A stretch of 64,000 bases of DNA from Anaeramoeba flamelloides (Eukaryota > Metamonada > Anaeramoebidae). The position numbers and the translations under genes are program-made. The notes under the pieces were generated by a model. It did no database searches. It was not told the DNA's origin and saw nothing but the letters and a program-made list of their open reading frames with translations. This document shows positions 50,389-62,183 of the stretch, in pieces; positions within the stretch are counted from its first letter, which is position 1; every line of letters starts with the position of its first letter. The stretch lies in NCBI GenBank assembly GCA_027625915.1, contig JANTQA010000032.1:8432001-8496000 (forward strand), in the 5' to 3' direction.

Positions 50389-51655
50389 TTGAATTCTAAT
50401 TTTGCTACCTATAGAAATCAAGTTGTTTCAAATAAAAATTTTTATATTAATTAATTATTTATTTCGTTAATTAATATTTATTATCTTTTATTTGTATATT
50501 ATAATTTTTATATTTTTATTAATTATATATATATATATATATTAATATTAATATTTATATCACCAATCCAATGAATTATTTTAGAAATTTATATTTAACA
50601 TAGAAAAATTTAAAGTTTTTTTAAAAAATTATTATTATCATTATGATATTTTTTAAACAATTTTTCTTCTTTTTTTTTTTTAGAAAAACTAAATATTTTG
50701 AAAAATTATTTGTGAATTTTTTTCTTTTTCTTTTTCTTTTTTTTTACGATAAAATGAATTATTTTAATAGAGTTTTTGATTAAATAATAAAAAAAGACCA
50801 ATATAAATTTTTTTTTTTTTACAGATTGTTAAAATGATATTTTTTGTCTAATAAAAGCTAGATCATAGGGTGGGTATATTCTTGGTGTGTGAAAATTAAT
50901 AATATGATTCCGGACTTAAATTTTGGAATATTTACCAAGATCAACATTTCCATTTTATAATTCCATTTGAAACATTTATTATTAATGAGCCCATTCAGTG
51001 AATATTTTAATTTCACATTTTTTGTTTGTATTTAAAACTTTCTCCTAAAATACACAATAGTTTGTTTTTAATTGTACTGAATAAAGATAAAATGAAAATG
51101 AAAATATATGAAAACTATTGAATATACCTTAAGGTACAAGATTCTTGACAGTGATTTATCAAATTTTTGTTTATTTTTGATGAAGGGTTGAAATTTTAGT
51201 TTTCGATCTTGACAAATATCTCAGAAAATCAGATTTGATAAATCTCAAAATAGGTTAATCATATTAATAAAAAATGACATTTATTAATTAAAATATCAGC
51301 AATATATAAATATAAATATTCTTTATCTTGAGATTTAAAAGATTCTATTACCAATAGTTATACCTCAGAATTAAATATATATATATATATATTTATGGAA
51401 AAGATTTTTTTGTTTCCAATTTTTGGTTAAAATAATTTTTTGTTTACTAAAAATACCATAATGGACAAATAAATTATTTTAAAGGTCTCAAAAAAACTTT
51501 GTACTTCTTTGTAGGAATCATAACTCAAATTGAAAATAATTTTTGTAATTGACATTAGTAATATTTTAAAGACGGCAATATTTTAATACTAAGTGGAATT
51601 AAAATTTGTGATAGTTTCTTAAAAAATATTTTAGTCTTCTTAAGCTCAAGTAAAC
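50389..51655. other. 1.3 kb without a recognised gene
   Basis: 3' flank of the DENN gene. TA microsatellites lie at about 50525-50542 and 51375-51392. Nothing else recognised. Confidence 0.5.
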
Positions 51656-51657
51656 TA

Positions 51658-52179
51658 GATTCCAAAAATTTGGACACAGTTTAAACAGTGAAAAGAACAT
51701 CATTACTGCACTTTAAATTCAAATTGGAAAGAATTTTGATTTTACAAACTATTTCATTTTTTGTCTTTTTTGTTTTGTTTTCATTTCCTTTTTTCCAGTT
51801 ACGTAATCTGTTTTGTTAGATCTCGAATTTTTTTTTCAATGGTTGATAGAAGGTTAGTGTTGAGTTTGTTAAATTGAAAAATAACATACACTTGGTAGAT
51901 GGTATCTTAACATTTGATCGATCAACAATTGTTGGTGAAATTTTAACAAATTTACCAATACTTTTTTGTTCCGCTCGTTTCATTATTTTGGACACACCTG
52001 TTTTTATTTTTGAGGTTTATATTTTTTTCTTTTATTTGGGTTAAAATGATTACTTAATAAAACATTAATACTGTGTAACTTAAATGTGGTTTTATATTAG
52101 GTTTGGAAAAATACAATAAATTGGGTTTTATTTTGCTTATTTTTGATTTTGGGTCTGTCCAAATTTTTGGAACGGGGTT
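51658..52179 (+). mobile_element. Family I, copy 1: 522-bp non-autonomous element
   Basis: Starts GATTCCAAAAATTTGGACAC and ends with the inverse CCAAATTTTTGGAACGGGGTT, with TA on both sides (51656-51657, 52180-52181). It aligns along its length with 63473-64000 and with the outer parts of 45300-46681. It has only one copy of the GAAAAATACAATAAATTG block (52106-52123) that is duplicated in copy 3. Confidence 0.85.
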
Positions 52180-52181
52180 TA

Positions 52182-53081
52182 TATACAAAAAAAAATGTAA
52201 AATGAAAATTTAAGAATTTCAGAACAAAGCAAAAGATAACTATTGTTCAATGAAAAGGGAATCAATGCGCTTCTTTGAATCAAAAAAAAAAAAGAAAGAA
52301 AGAAAGAAATTAGAAAAAGAATGATTCGTTTAGCTCTTTATCAAAAATTGCTAATATTTTCTGGATTGAAATGGTCAAACCTTCTTTATTTTTTAAATTA
52401 AATTTAATTTTTACTTTTTAAAAATACTTTTTTAAGGTTTATAACCTCTGAAACCGGAAAAGATTGATTATCTTGTGAAAAGTCTAATGCCGTATTATTT
52501 TGATACTTAGTTGATCGATTGTCGATTTTGTATTCATTTTAATCAATGTTTTAAAGTGTAAAAAAATCAATTTATTTTTTGTATTTTTCAATTTCTGAAT
52601 TGAAGGGTGTAATGCGAATACACAGGAAGGTATTTAATATAAAATTGTGATTTTTAGGTTGTCTATTGAAGTTTTTGATTTACTTTTTATCAATTAACGA
52701 AAAAAAAAAAATTATTTTTTGAAAAGTTCCCATTCAAACCAAACACTATTAAAATTAATATTTCAATTAAAAAATCATAAACTTTATTTTTTTATATTTT
52801 ATCTATCAATCTATTAGTCTTTCACTCAAAAATTCAATTTGAATTTAGGATAAAATTGAAAAATAAATAGTCAATAATAACTATTCAAATTCAATCAAAG
52901 ATCAATAAGTTAACAGCAAAATTAACAAGTTTCAATACCCAACACAAGAAAACCTTTTTCCAAATTTCAGCTATTGTAACCCTTAAAAAGTGCGGTTTCC
53001 TAAATTTGAAAATTTCATTTTTTCCTTTCCACCAAAATCCTCTTAATAGTTTTTAGTTATTTGATCTTGAGTCAATCTCAA
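52182..53081. other. Region upstream of SYF2
   Basis: AT-rich, no gene recognised; includes an A-run followed by GAAA repeats at about 52280-52310. Confidence 0.45.
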
Positions 53082-53987
53082 ATGACAAATAATACAGAAG
53101 AAATATCTTTGGATGACCTTGGTGAACTTAACAATTTAGACGACATAGAAACACCTCAAATAGATCTTCACAAAAAAACAAATCTTGGTAATGAAAAAGA
53201 AAAAGAAACAAAAAAGGAAACGAAAAATGAATTACGAAGACAAAGATTAATGAAATTAAAGCAAAGATTAGAAAAGGGAAGACAACAGAACCACCAAGAA
53301 GTTTTAGAAGAGGATAAGAGATCTCATTTGATCACCAAAAATTTTTATTCGCAAGCAAAAAAAAAAAACCAGGAAACAAAAAAAAAATCGATTTTAAAAT
53401 CAATAAAAGAAGGTGACCTTTCCAAAAAAAATATTTTACTTGACATGACTGTAAGTACTTCTGAAAAATATAGGCTGTGTCCCAAAAAAAAAGTTGAAGA
53501 AATGAAAACCTCTGATTGGAAAACGAACCACGGAAGCGAACCCTATCGCCAATATAAGAACCAAATTAAGAAATTACAAAAGAAAAAGAAAAACAAAAAA
53601 AAAACAAGCAACAACAATAAAGGTGATAAAAGCAACTATACAAACCCCCAAACAACAGATTTAGAAAGAAAAAGACAGAATTTAGAACAAAAGGCATCCA
53701 CTTCTCTTCAATTAATCGAAAAAACAGACAATAAAATTGAAAACAAAGACTTAACAAAATTATTCGATCCAAAAAACTATTCTGAAGAAGATGCTGACGA
53801 ATACGCTAAAGAGTTTACAAAAAACAAGAACAAAAAACGAAGGAGAAACTCAAAAAAATCTTCACTAAAAAATGGAATTACTTATATCAATGAAGGTAAT
53901 CGTAAATTTAACGAAAGAATTGAAAAAGCGTTTGGGAAATACACTGTAGAAATTAAAGAAAGTTTGGAAAGAGGAACAGCAATATAA
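53082..53987 (+). CDS. SYF2: SYF2-type pre-mRNA splicing factor
   Basis: A 301-residue single-exon protein. The C-terminus matches the SYF2 (p29, GCIP-interacting) signature: [20 protein letters not shown], then [18 protein letters not shown], where the family has INERN.KFN...ER.YGKYT.EIK.NLERGTA. SYF2 is a component of the Prp19-associated (NineTeen) part of the spliceosome, which agrees with introns being present here. The middle ([13 protein letters not shown], then [16 protein letters not shown]) corresponds to the helical region, with poly-Lys and Asn/Thr-rich inserts typical of this genome. The N-terminus is acidic ([15 protein letters not shown]) and then strongly charged and coiled-coil-like. 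An in-frame open stretch extends upstream to 53061, but the first ATG is at 53082. Confidence 0.88.
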   Translation: MTNNTEEISLDDLGELNNLDDIETPQIDLHKKTNLGNEKEKETKKETKNELRRQRLMKLKQRLEKGRQQNHQEVLEEDKRSHLITKNFYSQAKKKNQETKKKSILKSIKEGDLSKKNILLDMTVSTSEKYRLCPKKKVEEMKTSDWKTNHGSEPYRQYKNQIKKLQKKKKNKKKTSNNNKGDKSNYTNPQTTDLERKRQNLEQKASTSLQLIEKTDNKIENKDLTKLFDPKNYSEEDADEYAKEFTKNKNKKRRRNSKKSSLKNGITYINEGNRKFNERIEKAFGKYTVEIKESLERGTAI

Positions 53988-54950
53988 AAATATAAATTTT
54001 GAATAAATTAATTTCTTTTTACATTTTAATTAGCTTCTTGGTTACAGTATTTATTATCGTTTAAGGGCATGTATTTTTATAAAATCTTTTTATAAATATG
54101 TTTATCAAAAAAGTTTTTAATACCAGTTTCTGAAATTGGGTTGATTAAAGATGTTAATTCCTATTTTCTTTTTCTATTACAAAAATTATATGAAAAAATA
54201 TTGTAAATACCTTTTATCAACAGGTTAATACGAATGGGCGATGATAATTAATTCCTGATTTCAAAAGAGTCAAAAAAAAAAATGTTTGATCATGATAAGA
54301 TGCGCTTATCAGCCAATTCCTTTATTATTTGAAAAAAAAAAAAATGTAAAGGAAAAGAAAAAGTTACAAAAAAAAATATTTTAAATTTTCGATCGATTAT
54401 TAAAAAGATAGAAAAAATTTTTATAACTCTGATCATCCTATAGTGAATGTAATTTCAATTTAGAATTATTAGTTTATTAATAACTTTTTTCAAATAAAAA
54501 TCGAAAAAATTGAAATAGGACGGTCTAAATTATGAATCAAAATAAATAGTGGATATGAATATAAATAAAGTTATATCAATTCTAAATAATTATGAAATAT
54601 ATTTGGTTTTTTTTTTTTTTTAAAGGAAGAAGTTTTAAAACAATCACTTTTTTTTTTAAATTCAAAGATTGGTATTCACTAAACAATTTTTTAATTAAAT
54701 TTATTATTATTCTATTAAGATAATCAGATATTATATTTACTATTATCTAAATTTGGGTAAATCTCTGGAACTCTTTATTTGTCTGGAAATTGTAAAAACT
54801 CTATTTTTTTACAACATTCATATTTACACAAGCGTCTTAACCAAATTTGGATTTATTTTAAAATATATAATTCATTATTCTTCATTCTTCTTCGCAAATA
54901 TAACTATCAAAGTTTATAAATTAACAGAGTTTTTCAAATGGAACTATATA
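53988..54950. other. About 1 kb without a recognised gene
   Basis: AT-rich 3' flank of SYF2. The frame at 54753-54953 runs up to the family D insertion and lacks features of a gene. Confidence 0.45.
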
Positions 54951-54952
54951 TA

Positions 54953-55541
54953 AGCTATTTTCAATAAAGTGGGACAAATTTATTTTAAAATATATCTTTT
55001 AAACTCGATCTTCAGAAAAGTATTTAAATTTCCAAAATCATTAACTACCATTTATCGATTCTTGATAATAATTCAATTTGTCTATATTTATTATATTACA
55101 TAAATAAAATATATTAAATTTTCTGATCTCGATTTTATCTGATATTTTTTAGGGTCTTGAGAATTGGAGTTTATTATTTTCTTTTTGATTGAAAAAACTG
55201 TTTTAATAACTTGTCTAATCTCAACAAATTTTCAAATAGAATTGAAAACATATAACTACATTTTAAAGTTTGTAAAATAATTTGTACCCAATCTTTATTT
55301 CCAGTTTTTTATTGAAATTGATTCTTGTACCTTGTTTTCTCCAAAAAAAGTGAATTTTTTTTTTTCATTTTTGGGAAATATTTCATCCAACATATTTTGA
55401 AATAAATACCTTATCCATTTATTCAATCGATATTAATATTAAACTTAATTTGGTAATCTCAATTAATCAATACTTTCACTAAAAAAGATGATTTTTTATG
55501 AAAAGTAAAAAAAAAAATACACCGCTTTTTTGGAAATACCT
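54953..55541 (+). mobile_element. Family D, copy 2: 589-bp TIR element, uninterrupted
   Basis: Begins AGCTATTTTC and ends GGAAATACCT, TA at 54951-54952 and 55542-55543, with a short TA microsatellite at the right. It gives the intact reference for copy 1 (27436-28716), including the site TTTCACTAAAAAAGATG where family C is inserted in copy 1. Confidence 0.85.
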
Positions 55542-55543
55542 TA

Positions 55544-56714
55544 TATATATATATATATAATATCAAGATTATATTCTATTTTTGGATAACGATCAATTGG
55601 ATCTTGGGATTAATTTTTATAATAGTAATTTCAAACAAGTCATTTGACAATTATTATAAATGTTTTCGACTACATTTTGTTTGTAGTCCTGAAATTTGTC
55701 TTAAATTTTTCAAAAATTATTCGCCAGCTATTTAAATTTCAAAATATTGTGATTTTATTATAACTTAATCTGATTCCTTGGTATTTTTATGTTATTCGTG
55801 TGTTCTAAGGGTTAATCGTATATATTGAATTATTGTTATTTTTTTTTTTTTTTTTTTTGATTTGGGGGGTTAATTGACTTAATAATAAATTGATAAAAAA
55901 TAAAGAATAAAATTAATTAAGGAAAATAAAGTAATGTAAAGGTAAAAAGCAATAAAACGAACTTCTTATAAAAAAAAGAAAAGAAAAAGAAAAGGAAAAA
56001 TTAAAATTAAAAATTGAACTTTCCTTAAATTTTATTGAAATATGTATTTAAATAAAAGAAATTTGATAGAATTAAAATTGTCCAAGAAACTTCAAATCAA
56101 TTAAAAACTATAATATATAATAAAGACTTTTTAGTATTTTATTTCACAAACCGAAAACTTTTGTTTACATTGTAACTTTATCTATAAGAAAAATAAATAA
56201 ATAATAATTTTTTGTTTTCTTTGTTTTTAAATTTTTAAGCGTCTGAGTTTGTTTTTTCTTGCAAAAAAACCTTATATGAATTAAAAAAAAAAAAATGAAA
56301 TGAAAAAATATTATTCTTTAAACTGAAACATTCCATTCTAAAAAAAAAAAATAATCCAAAATTCAAAAAAAAAAAAAAAAAAATTGAAAATTCTTCAAAT
56401 TGTTAACTCTACAAATTCATTTATGATATTAAGACTTTAAAAAATCACTAATCTTGATTTTTAAAAAACTTAAGATGGGATTCAATATTATATATATTTC
56501 TTATCTATTGTTGTAGTATAAAAAAAGAATTAAAATATCGAAAAAAAAAATGAAAAATTAAAAATTAAAAAAAAAAAAAATGAAAAGAAATTTTTATTAA
56601 TTTGGAATTTGAAAAAATAACCCAAAAAGTAATAATAAAATCTTAAAATGCAACTAATTAAAGAATTAGTAAATAAATATCAGAAACATTCAGCAGAAGC
56701 AAATAAATGAAAAT
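55544..56714. other. 1.2 kb without a recognised gene
   Basis: AT-rich DNA downstream of the S28 peptidase gene (which runs leftward), with several A-runs (56287, 56341, 56365, 56571) and a 20-base T run near 55838. Confidence 0.5.
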
Positions 56715-58147
56715 TTAATTTGAGGTAATTTTGGTAATGAAATCATCAATTTTCTTTCGAGCATTTAAAACGCCAGGTGGCATTTTATCGTTATAGTAAT
56801 GGTAAGGCGCGCAATGTCCGGCATCGTCGTAGTCTACCACCACAACAGAATCTGAATTCAGTGACGTGTCTGTTATTGATAGCAAAGACCATGGCTCATT
56901 TATTCCATTGGTAAAGATGATATTGGACCAATTGACATCTTTGCCGCCGTAATAAGTGTTCGTGTAGTCGACGTCTGGGTAGAAGGGTTGGCCAAATACC
57001 TTTTCAATTAAAGCCTTATGGAAATCTGCGTCCACTCCTTCGAAAAAGATTTTCGAATTTGGGGGGCTATTTTTGAAAAAGCCAAACTCCGTGGCCTTTT
57101 GGTAATACCAGGATCTAGACTCGCCATACCATCGGCTGGGATCTAAAAGCAAGCAACTGCCATTTGGGTAAGCAAACTGCCTGATGAATTCTGCAAGCTT
57201 GTCTGTTGCAGCGTTCATTGCATCACATGTTGAAATCTGAGGAAAGTCTGGGGGGTTATTATATTGGACAATATATTGGATGCCGCCGATAATTGAAAAT
57301 TTAAACATTTGGACGTCAAATGGTAAGGCCAATTCTTGGCAGGTGTTAAACATCCTTTGCAGCTGATTCCTGCCGTCAATCGTTTCAAGTAAATTATTTA
57401 TTTCTGTCACAGCAGATCCAATGGAGTCTACGCACTCTGTTGGCAGCCTTGATTCAACGAGCTCGTTGTAGCTTGTGAAATCTGTTGTTGACAAAACGGG
57501 GGATGATCCTGAAAAGGCGCCATCAATTAAATGTGGATATTTGGTTCGAAACCACGCACTTAGCACACCAGAATATGAACACCCAAACCCAAATACTTTT
57601 GTTGTTGAATCGAAATTGTATTTTTGAAAAATGTGGTGCCTGAATTGTGCCAAATCTGCTAGGGCTTGATCGGTATTCAGGTACTGTAAATTTTCAGTGG
57701 AAAAGGAGTCTTCTCCAAATGGCAAACTTGTTCCATAGTATCTATGTTCAAGACTAATAACAAGTGCGTTGTGGGTCTGTGCTAGTTCAAGTGGGTATCC
57801 GTACTAAATTGTTTTTAATTTTTGTTTTTTGTTTTTTGTTTTTTGTTAATTTTTGTTTTTAATTTTTTTTTGTTGAAAAAAAGATCGAAAAAGTGAATTT
57901 AAGTAGGTTAAAGGGAAAAAATTACTTCTTGATATAAATCAGGCATTCCAGCTTCTCCGTTGATTACTAAAAATACTGGTCCTCCTTGTTGATAATAAGT
58001 GTCGTTTACATAGTATAATTGTTGAAATTTTCTGGAATCAAGTGGATTAAAATGATCTATTTTTTGATCCAAAAAATAATCTGTTGTGCTTGTTACAAAA
58101 GAAACAGCCAAAACAAACATAAGAAATTGAAAAACGAGAAATTTCAT
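56715..58147 (-). CDS. Family S28 serine peptidase (prolyl-carboxypeptidase/PRSS16-like), two exons
   Basis: Exons are 58147-57926 and 57803-56715, joined in phase 0 across a 122-base GT..AG intron, giving 436 residues. Residues 1-20 are a clear signal peptide (MKFLVFQFLMFVLAVSFVTS), so the enzyme is probably lysosomal or secreted. The S28 hallmarks are YFLDQKIDHFN at the mature start, GGPVFLVINGE, ISLEHRYYGTSLP and the nucleophile block FGFGCSYSGVLSAW with Ser150. The charge-relay region reads NGINEPWSLLS with Glu377 where the family normally has Asp (NG..DPW), and His404 lies in DDAGHCAPYH. Families of this type cut after proline or remove dipeptides from peptides. The Asp-to-Glu change and Cys before the nucleophile (usually GGSY) may alter or reduce activity. 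An upstream in-frame ATG at 58186 would put 13 residues before the signal peptide, so the second ATG is preferred. The gene is markedly richer in GC than its surroundings. Confidence 0.88.
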
Positions 58148-60548
58148 TTTAGGGGTGTTAAACAAAAAAATCTTTTTTGTTGACAAAAAGAAGAAAAATA
58201 AAAAAATGAAAAAATTTTTTTGTTGGAAAATTAAGTATGTTTTTTAATGTTCACCTTTGAAAAAACTATCCTTGTTACACTTGGTTAAGTAATTTGACAC
58301 TGATTTTTATTAGAAGAAGAGTTATTATATTTATTCAAATGAGAGATCCCTTAAAAAAAATATTCAAGTAAAAGTACTGACGACAAAATAATTATGGTAT
58401 AATTAGTAAGGCCTCAGTATTTCAAATTAATATGTAGTCTTTTTTTTTTAGGAGACGGACACATGGATAGGTCAAAAAAAAGTACTAATTAAAAAGTATA
58501 TATGATATTGTAATTCTAAAGTATTTCATTTAAAAAAGAAATTCTAAAAATATGTCTTTCGCGACAATTTAGATATTTTTTATTTTTTCTAATTTCAGGT
58601 AATAGACACCAAAAATAATATTCACTCTTATGATATTATTAAAAATTGAATAGGAATTGTTGATCAATAAACTAATAAAGAAAAAAATTCAAAGAGAAAA
58701 AACTGAAACATTTTTTGCTTATTTTGGAAAACATAATTAAAAATCTATTAATTTGGAATTGAATGAAGAGTTACTTATTGAAATGTGAATTCAAAAAGGT
58801 TAAAAAAGTTTAGATACTCAGTTTTTTGATCATAAGAGATTAATACAAAATAGATTTGTAATAAAAAACTTGAATACCTTGAAATACTACAATTGTTCGA
58901 AAAATAAGAAATTATTTTATTTTTTTGGAAAACAACCATTTCAATTTCGAATTCTAAAGTATAAAAAGGAATTCAGGGAAGAATAAGACTGGAAAGTCGT
59001 GTTTAATTGCTTTTTTTGAAATGAAATTTTTTATTCAAAAATTAAATCCATAATATACATCGGGGATTTGGTACTCATTTTCATTCATGAGATTTACTTT
59101 TTGAGATTATTTATTACAAAAGGGATTTCAAAAATTACAAATACACATCAGGAATAAAACTGTTCGTGGCTTGAATGTTTGGTAGTAATTATCTTTTATC
59201 TTTTTTTAGTTGAAGAAAATATAAAAAAAGAGAAATTTATTTTCTCAACACATAGAAAGAATAGTAAAATTTCAATTTTGGTTTAAAAATTGTTTTGTTT
59301 TGGTGGAGTGTTTTCCACTCGGTACAAAAAAACCGGAGTTATATTTTTTCAAGAAAAACTTTTTAAATGAAATTTCCATTTTTACAAAGAAATAAAATGG
59401 TTTTCGTTATTTATTTGAATTTTGGAAGAAAAACGAGCAAACCCAAACACTTATTAACAGATCTTGAAATTTATTTGATTTTAGTAACTACAAAATATAT
59501 AAAATGTTGTTAATTTTTTTATTTTTTTTCGATTACAAGTAAAAGATTATGGGGGTTTGTCGAACTCAAATACTGAATCGGGGGTTGGTTTTAACAATAT
59601 TCTAATCGAATTTAGCTGTCTATATTCATTAAAACAAATTCTTTAAAAAAACATTGTCCCCGTATATTAAGACATATTAAAGATCAAAATTGAAGATTTT
59701 TTACTCAAAAATAGTCTAAAATTTATGGAATAATTTACTGACCAACTTTAAAAACTAAAAATTTCAAAAAAAATAAAAAAATGCAAAACAATTGGGCCAA
59801 ATTCTCTTTCTAATTTAAAATTTTCTAAAAAGATCAATGAGTCAACTTAAAATTTGATTTGAACGTAGGTATACTATTGGGAACTTAATTAGATTTTTTA
59901 ATTGAAAAAATTTCAAAAAAGAGCAAGTTTTTTATTTGTCGCACACGGGATTTATACACAAGGAGTGGGCATTTTGGTCTACTGTTATAGCAAATTAAAA
60001 AAAAAAACAATTAGTGTTTATTGATTAAGAAAAAGAAAGGAAAATTCTGATTAATCCAATACTAAATTACTTTCAATAATATTTGGGGAATTATTTTTTT
60101 TTAAAGTTATATCCATTTCTTTCATTATAGTAATTGTTCAAACACACCAACTTTTTATCAAATATTTTCAAAAAAAAAAAAAATGTTTTAATGAAGTAAG
60201 AAAGCTTATGTCTATTGAGAAAGTCTAAAAAAAATATCTTGAAACTAAAAAAACTAAGTTTTAACTGAACCCAGTCTAAAAAAGATAACTTATTTTGATA
60301 AAATTACATTAATTATTTCAACTTTGTAAAAAATATAATTTCAGTTTTCACTCAGATAATGAAACACTTTTTTTTTTGTTAAACAAAAAAAGATGAGAAA
60401 AATCACAATACAAACAGATTAGAAATTTCCCATTAATATTATTTAAAACTCTATATAATTCAATTTGGAGCATAAAGAAAAACTCATTAATTTGAGTTTA
60501 TTAAATTGTATTTAATAAACACAATAGATTTTATTTCTATGAGTTAAA
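58148..60548. other. 2.4 kb without a recognised gene
   Basis: AT-rich 5' flank of the S28 gene and spacer. No frame, RNA gene or second copy of a known family was recognised. A GC-richer patch at 59930-59990 was checked and left unassigned. Confidence 0.45.
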
Positions 60549-60742
60549 AATCAATTCCACTTTTAATTAGCAAACTTTTATAAATTAAGGCACATAAAAA
60601 AATTCCAAATTCAAACACAAAATTCAAATTCAAACAAAATAATTCGAATATAAAAACATTCCAAAAATGTGTCTTTATTTGAGATGGTTTTAAATACCTT
60701 AAATTTTATAAAATATTGTGCCTTAAAAGTAGAAATGACTAC
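60549..60742. mobile_element. Family B, copy 3: old, decayed copy
   Basis: Left: TCAATTCCACTTTTAATTAG, then AATTAAGGCACA. Right: GTGCCTTAAAAGTAGAAATGACT. Order, spacing and length agree with the 196-bp copies at 24281 and 36953, but with many changes in both arms and ends. Confidence 0.65.
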
Positions 60743-60978
60743 AAAAATAAACATAAATTAAAATCATCAAATATTTTTGTTGTTTTTTTACAAATTTTAA
60801 TAAATATTTTCAAACAGAAAAAACATTTCGAATTTGATATTATAATAAAAATAAAATCTCAAATAACGTATTGAAAATATATTTCATTGTATATAATATG
60901 TATAATCACATAAATATATTATTTAATCTTTCAAATCCCTAGTAATATAATAGAGGTTTTGATGATAACATGATTATG

Positions 60979-61137
60979 TCACGATAAAGTTACATAAATC
61001 GCGATAATTTCCATCAAATCGAGATAATATCAGAAAATCGCGATATTCAATATTATCGCGATAATATAACAAATAGCGACAATTCTATAAAATCGCGATA
61101 AATGCCAAAATATCACGATTAAAAAGTAATCGCGATA
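60979..61137 (+). repeat. Left TCGCGATA array of element L (9 units)
   Basis: Nine occurrences of TCGCGATA or close variants (TCACGATA, TCGAGATA, TAGCGACA, TCACGATT), all on the same strand, 17-20 bases apart, with AT-rich, unrelated DNA between them. Confidence 0.85.
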
Positions 61138-62057
61138 TAATAGTTGATTGGTTTTTGGGTTAATTGAGAAATATTTAAACAAAAAAATTTTTTTTGATCA
61201 AAAAATAGCTTAAGTGAAAAAAAAGTCATTCTTTGAAAAAACAACAAAAAAGATTCTTGATCCAATCAAGGATCAGATTCAAGAGTTTTATTGTGCTTTC
61301 ATTTTGTTTGGTTGACAAACCTATCGATCCTTTAAGATCAACAACAATAAGAAATAAATAGAAATAAATATTTTTTCAGTTAATCGTTGTGTTGAAAATT
61401 GGGTTGAATAAAAGACCTTCTAAAACAACCAACCCTTTGTCCGTTTTTTAAAGAATGTGTTCTTGGGTTAAAACATTTTCACTATTCTCCGAAAGCTAAA
61501 AGGAGTTGGTAAACTTTTCATTAGCTTTCACAACATCCTTGTCAGAAGATGATCACCAATTATTAATATTTTATACAAGATTTGTCTTCTTGTTCTTTTT
61601 CTTCTTTGAACATCTTTGTATTGGACAGAAAACACAATTAGAGCTTAGAGGTTTTTGTTTGACCGATCACCAATAAGAATGAAAATTATTCTTTATTCTT
61701 TTTTGATATTTAAAATTGTGAAAGTAACAACTCCATTGGAAGAAAATTCATCTATTTTATATTCAATTATATTGTTGGAATGGGTAATTCTTAGTTTGAT
61801 CATAAACTTTGGTTGAGATTTTATATTTTGTTAAAAAAAAAATGAAAAGAATAAAATTTTTTTCCACAACAAACCAAACTCAATCCCTTTTTAAAAGTTT
61901 TCTGTCTTTCAAAACTTTCAAACACTTGAAGACACTCCACAACCCTGACAAACACTTTCTGACATTTATGAAAGGGAAAAGTGTTGTAAAAGTCTCAAGA
62001 CTTTGTTAAAGTTAAGATTTTTTTAAGGTAATCTCAAAAAAATAATTTTTCATTTTT

Positions 62058-62158
62058 TCGCGATAATGTGAATATCGCGATAATGTTGAATATCGCGATA
62101 AAGTTGTACTAATCACGATTTTTAATAATATCACGATTTTATTGTTAATATCATGATA
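62058..62158 (+). repeat. Right TCGCGATA array of element L (6 units)
   Basis: Six occurrences (TCGCGATA three times, then TCACGATT twice and TCATGATA) at 17, 18, 20, 18 and 20 bases. Because TCGCGA is palindromic, the orientation is set only by the flanking TA. Confidence 0.85.
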
Positions 62159-62183
62159 ATATATGTTATCATCAAAACCTCTA

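Larger units (their letters stand above)
60951..62181. mobile_element. Family L: 1.2-kb TIR element with phased TCGCGATA arrays inside both ends
   Basis: The left end TAGAGGTTTTGATGATAACA and the right end TGTTATCATCAAAACCTCTA are perfect inverted repeats of 20 bp or more; the outer TA may be the target duplication. Inside the left end the motif TCGCGATA or a one-to-two-base variant starts at 60979, 60999, 61019, 61038, 61056, 61074, 61093, 61113 and 61130. Inside the right end it starts at 62058, 62075, 62093, 62113, 62131 and 62151. The spacing is always 17-20 bases. The 0.9-kb centre is a little less AT-rich than the surroundings, but no protein could be recognised in any frame. Subterminal arrays of short motifs are bound by the transposase in several DNA-transposon superfamilies, so a DNA transposon is the likeliest reading. 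Confidence 0.8.

Noticed and set aside
59560-59620. GGGGTTTGTCGAACTCAAATAC-like stretch resembling a tRNA T-arm
   Set aside because: No matching acceptor or anticodon stem could be drawn around it.
60979-62158. TCGCGATA arrays considered as a CRISPR array or replication iterons
   Set aside because: Units are only 8 bp, spacers are shorter than CRISPR spacers, the DNA is eukaryotic, and the arrays lie symmetrically inside inverted repeats, which fits a transposon better.
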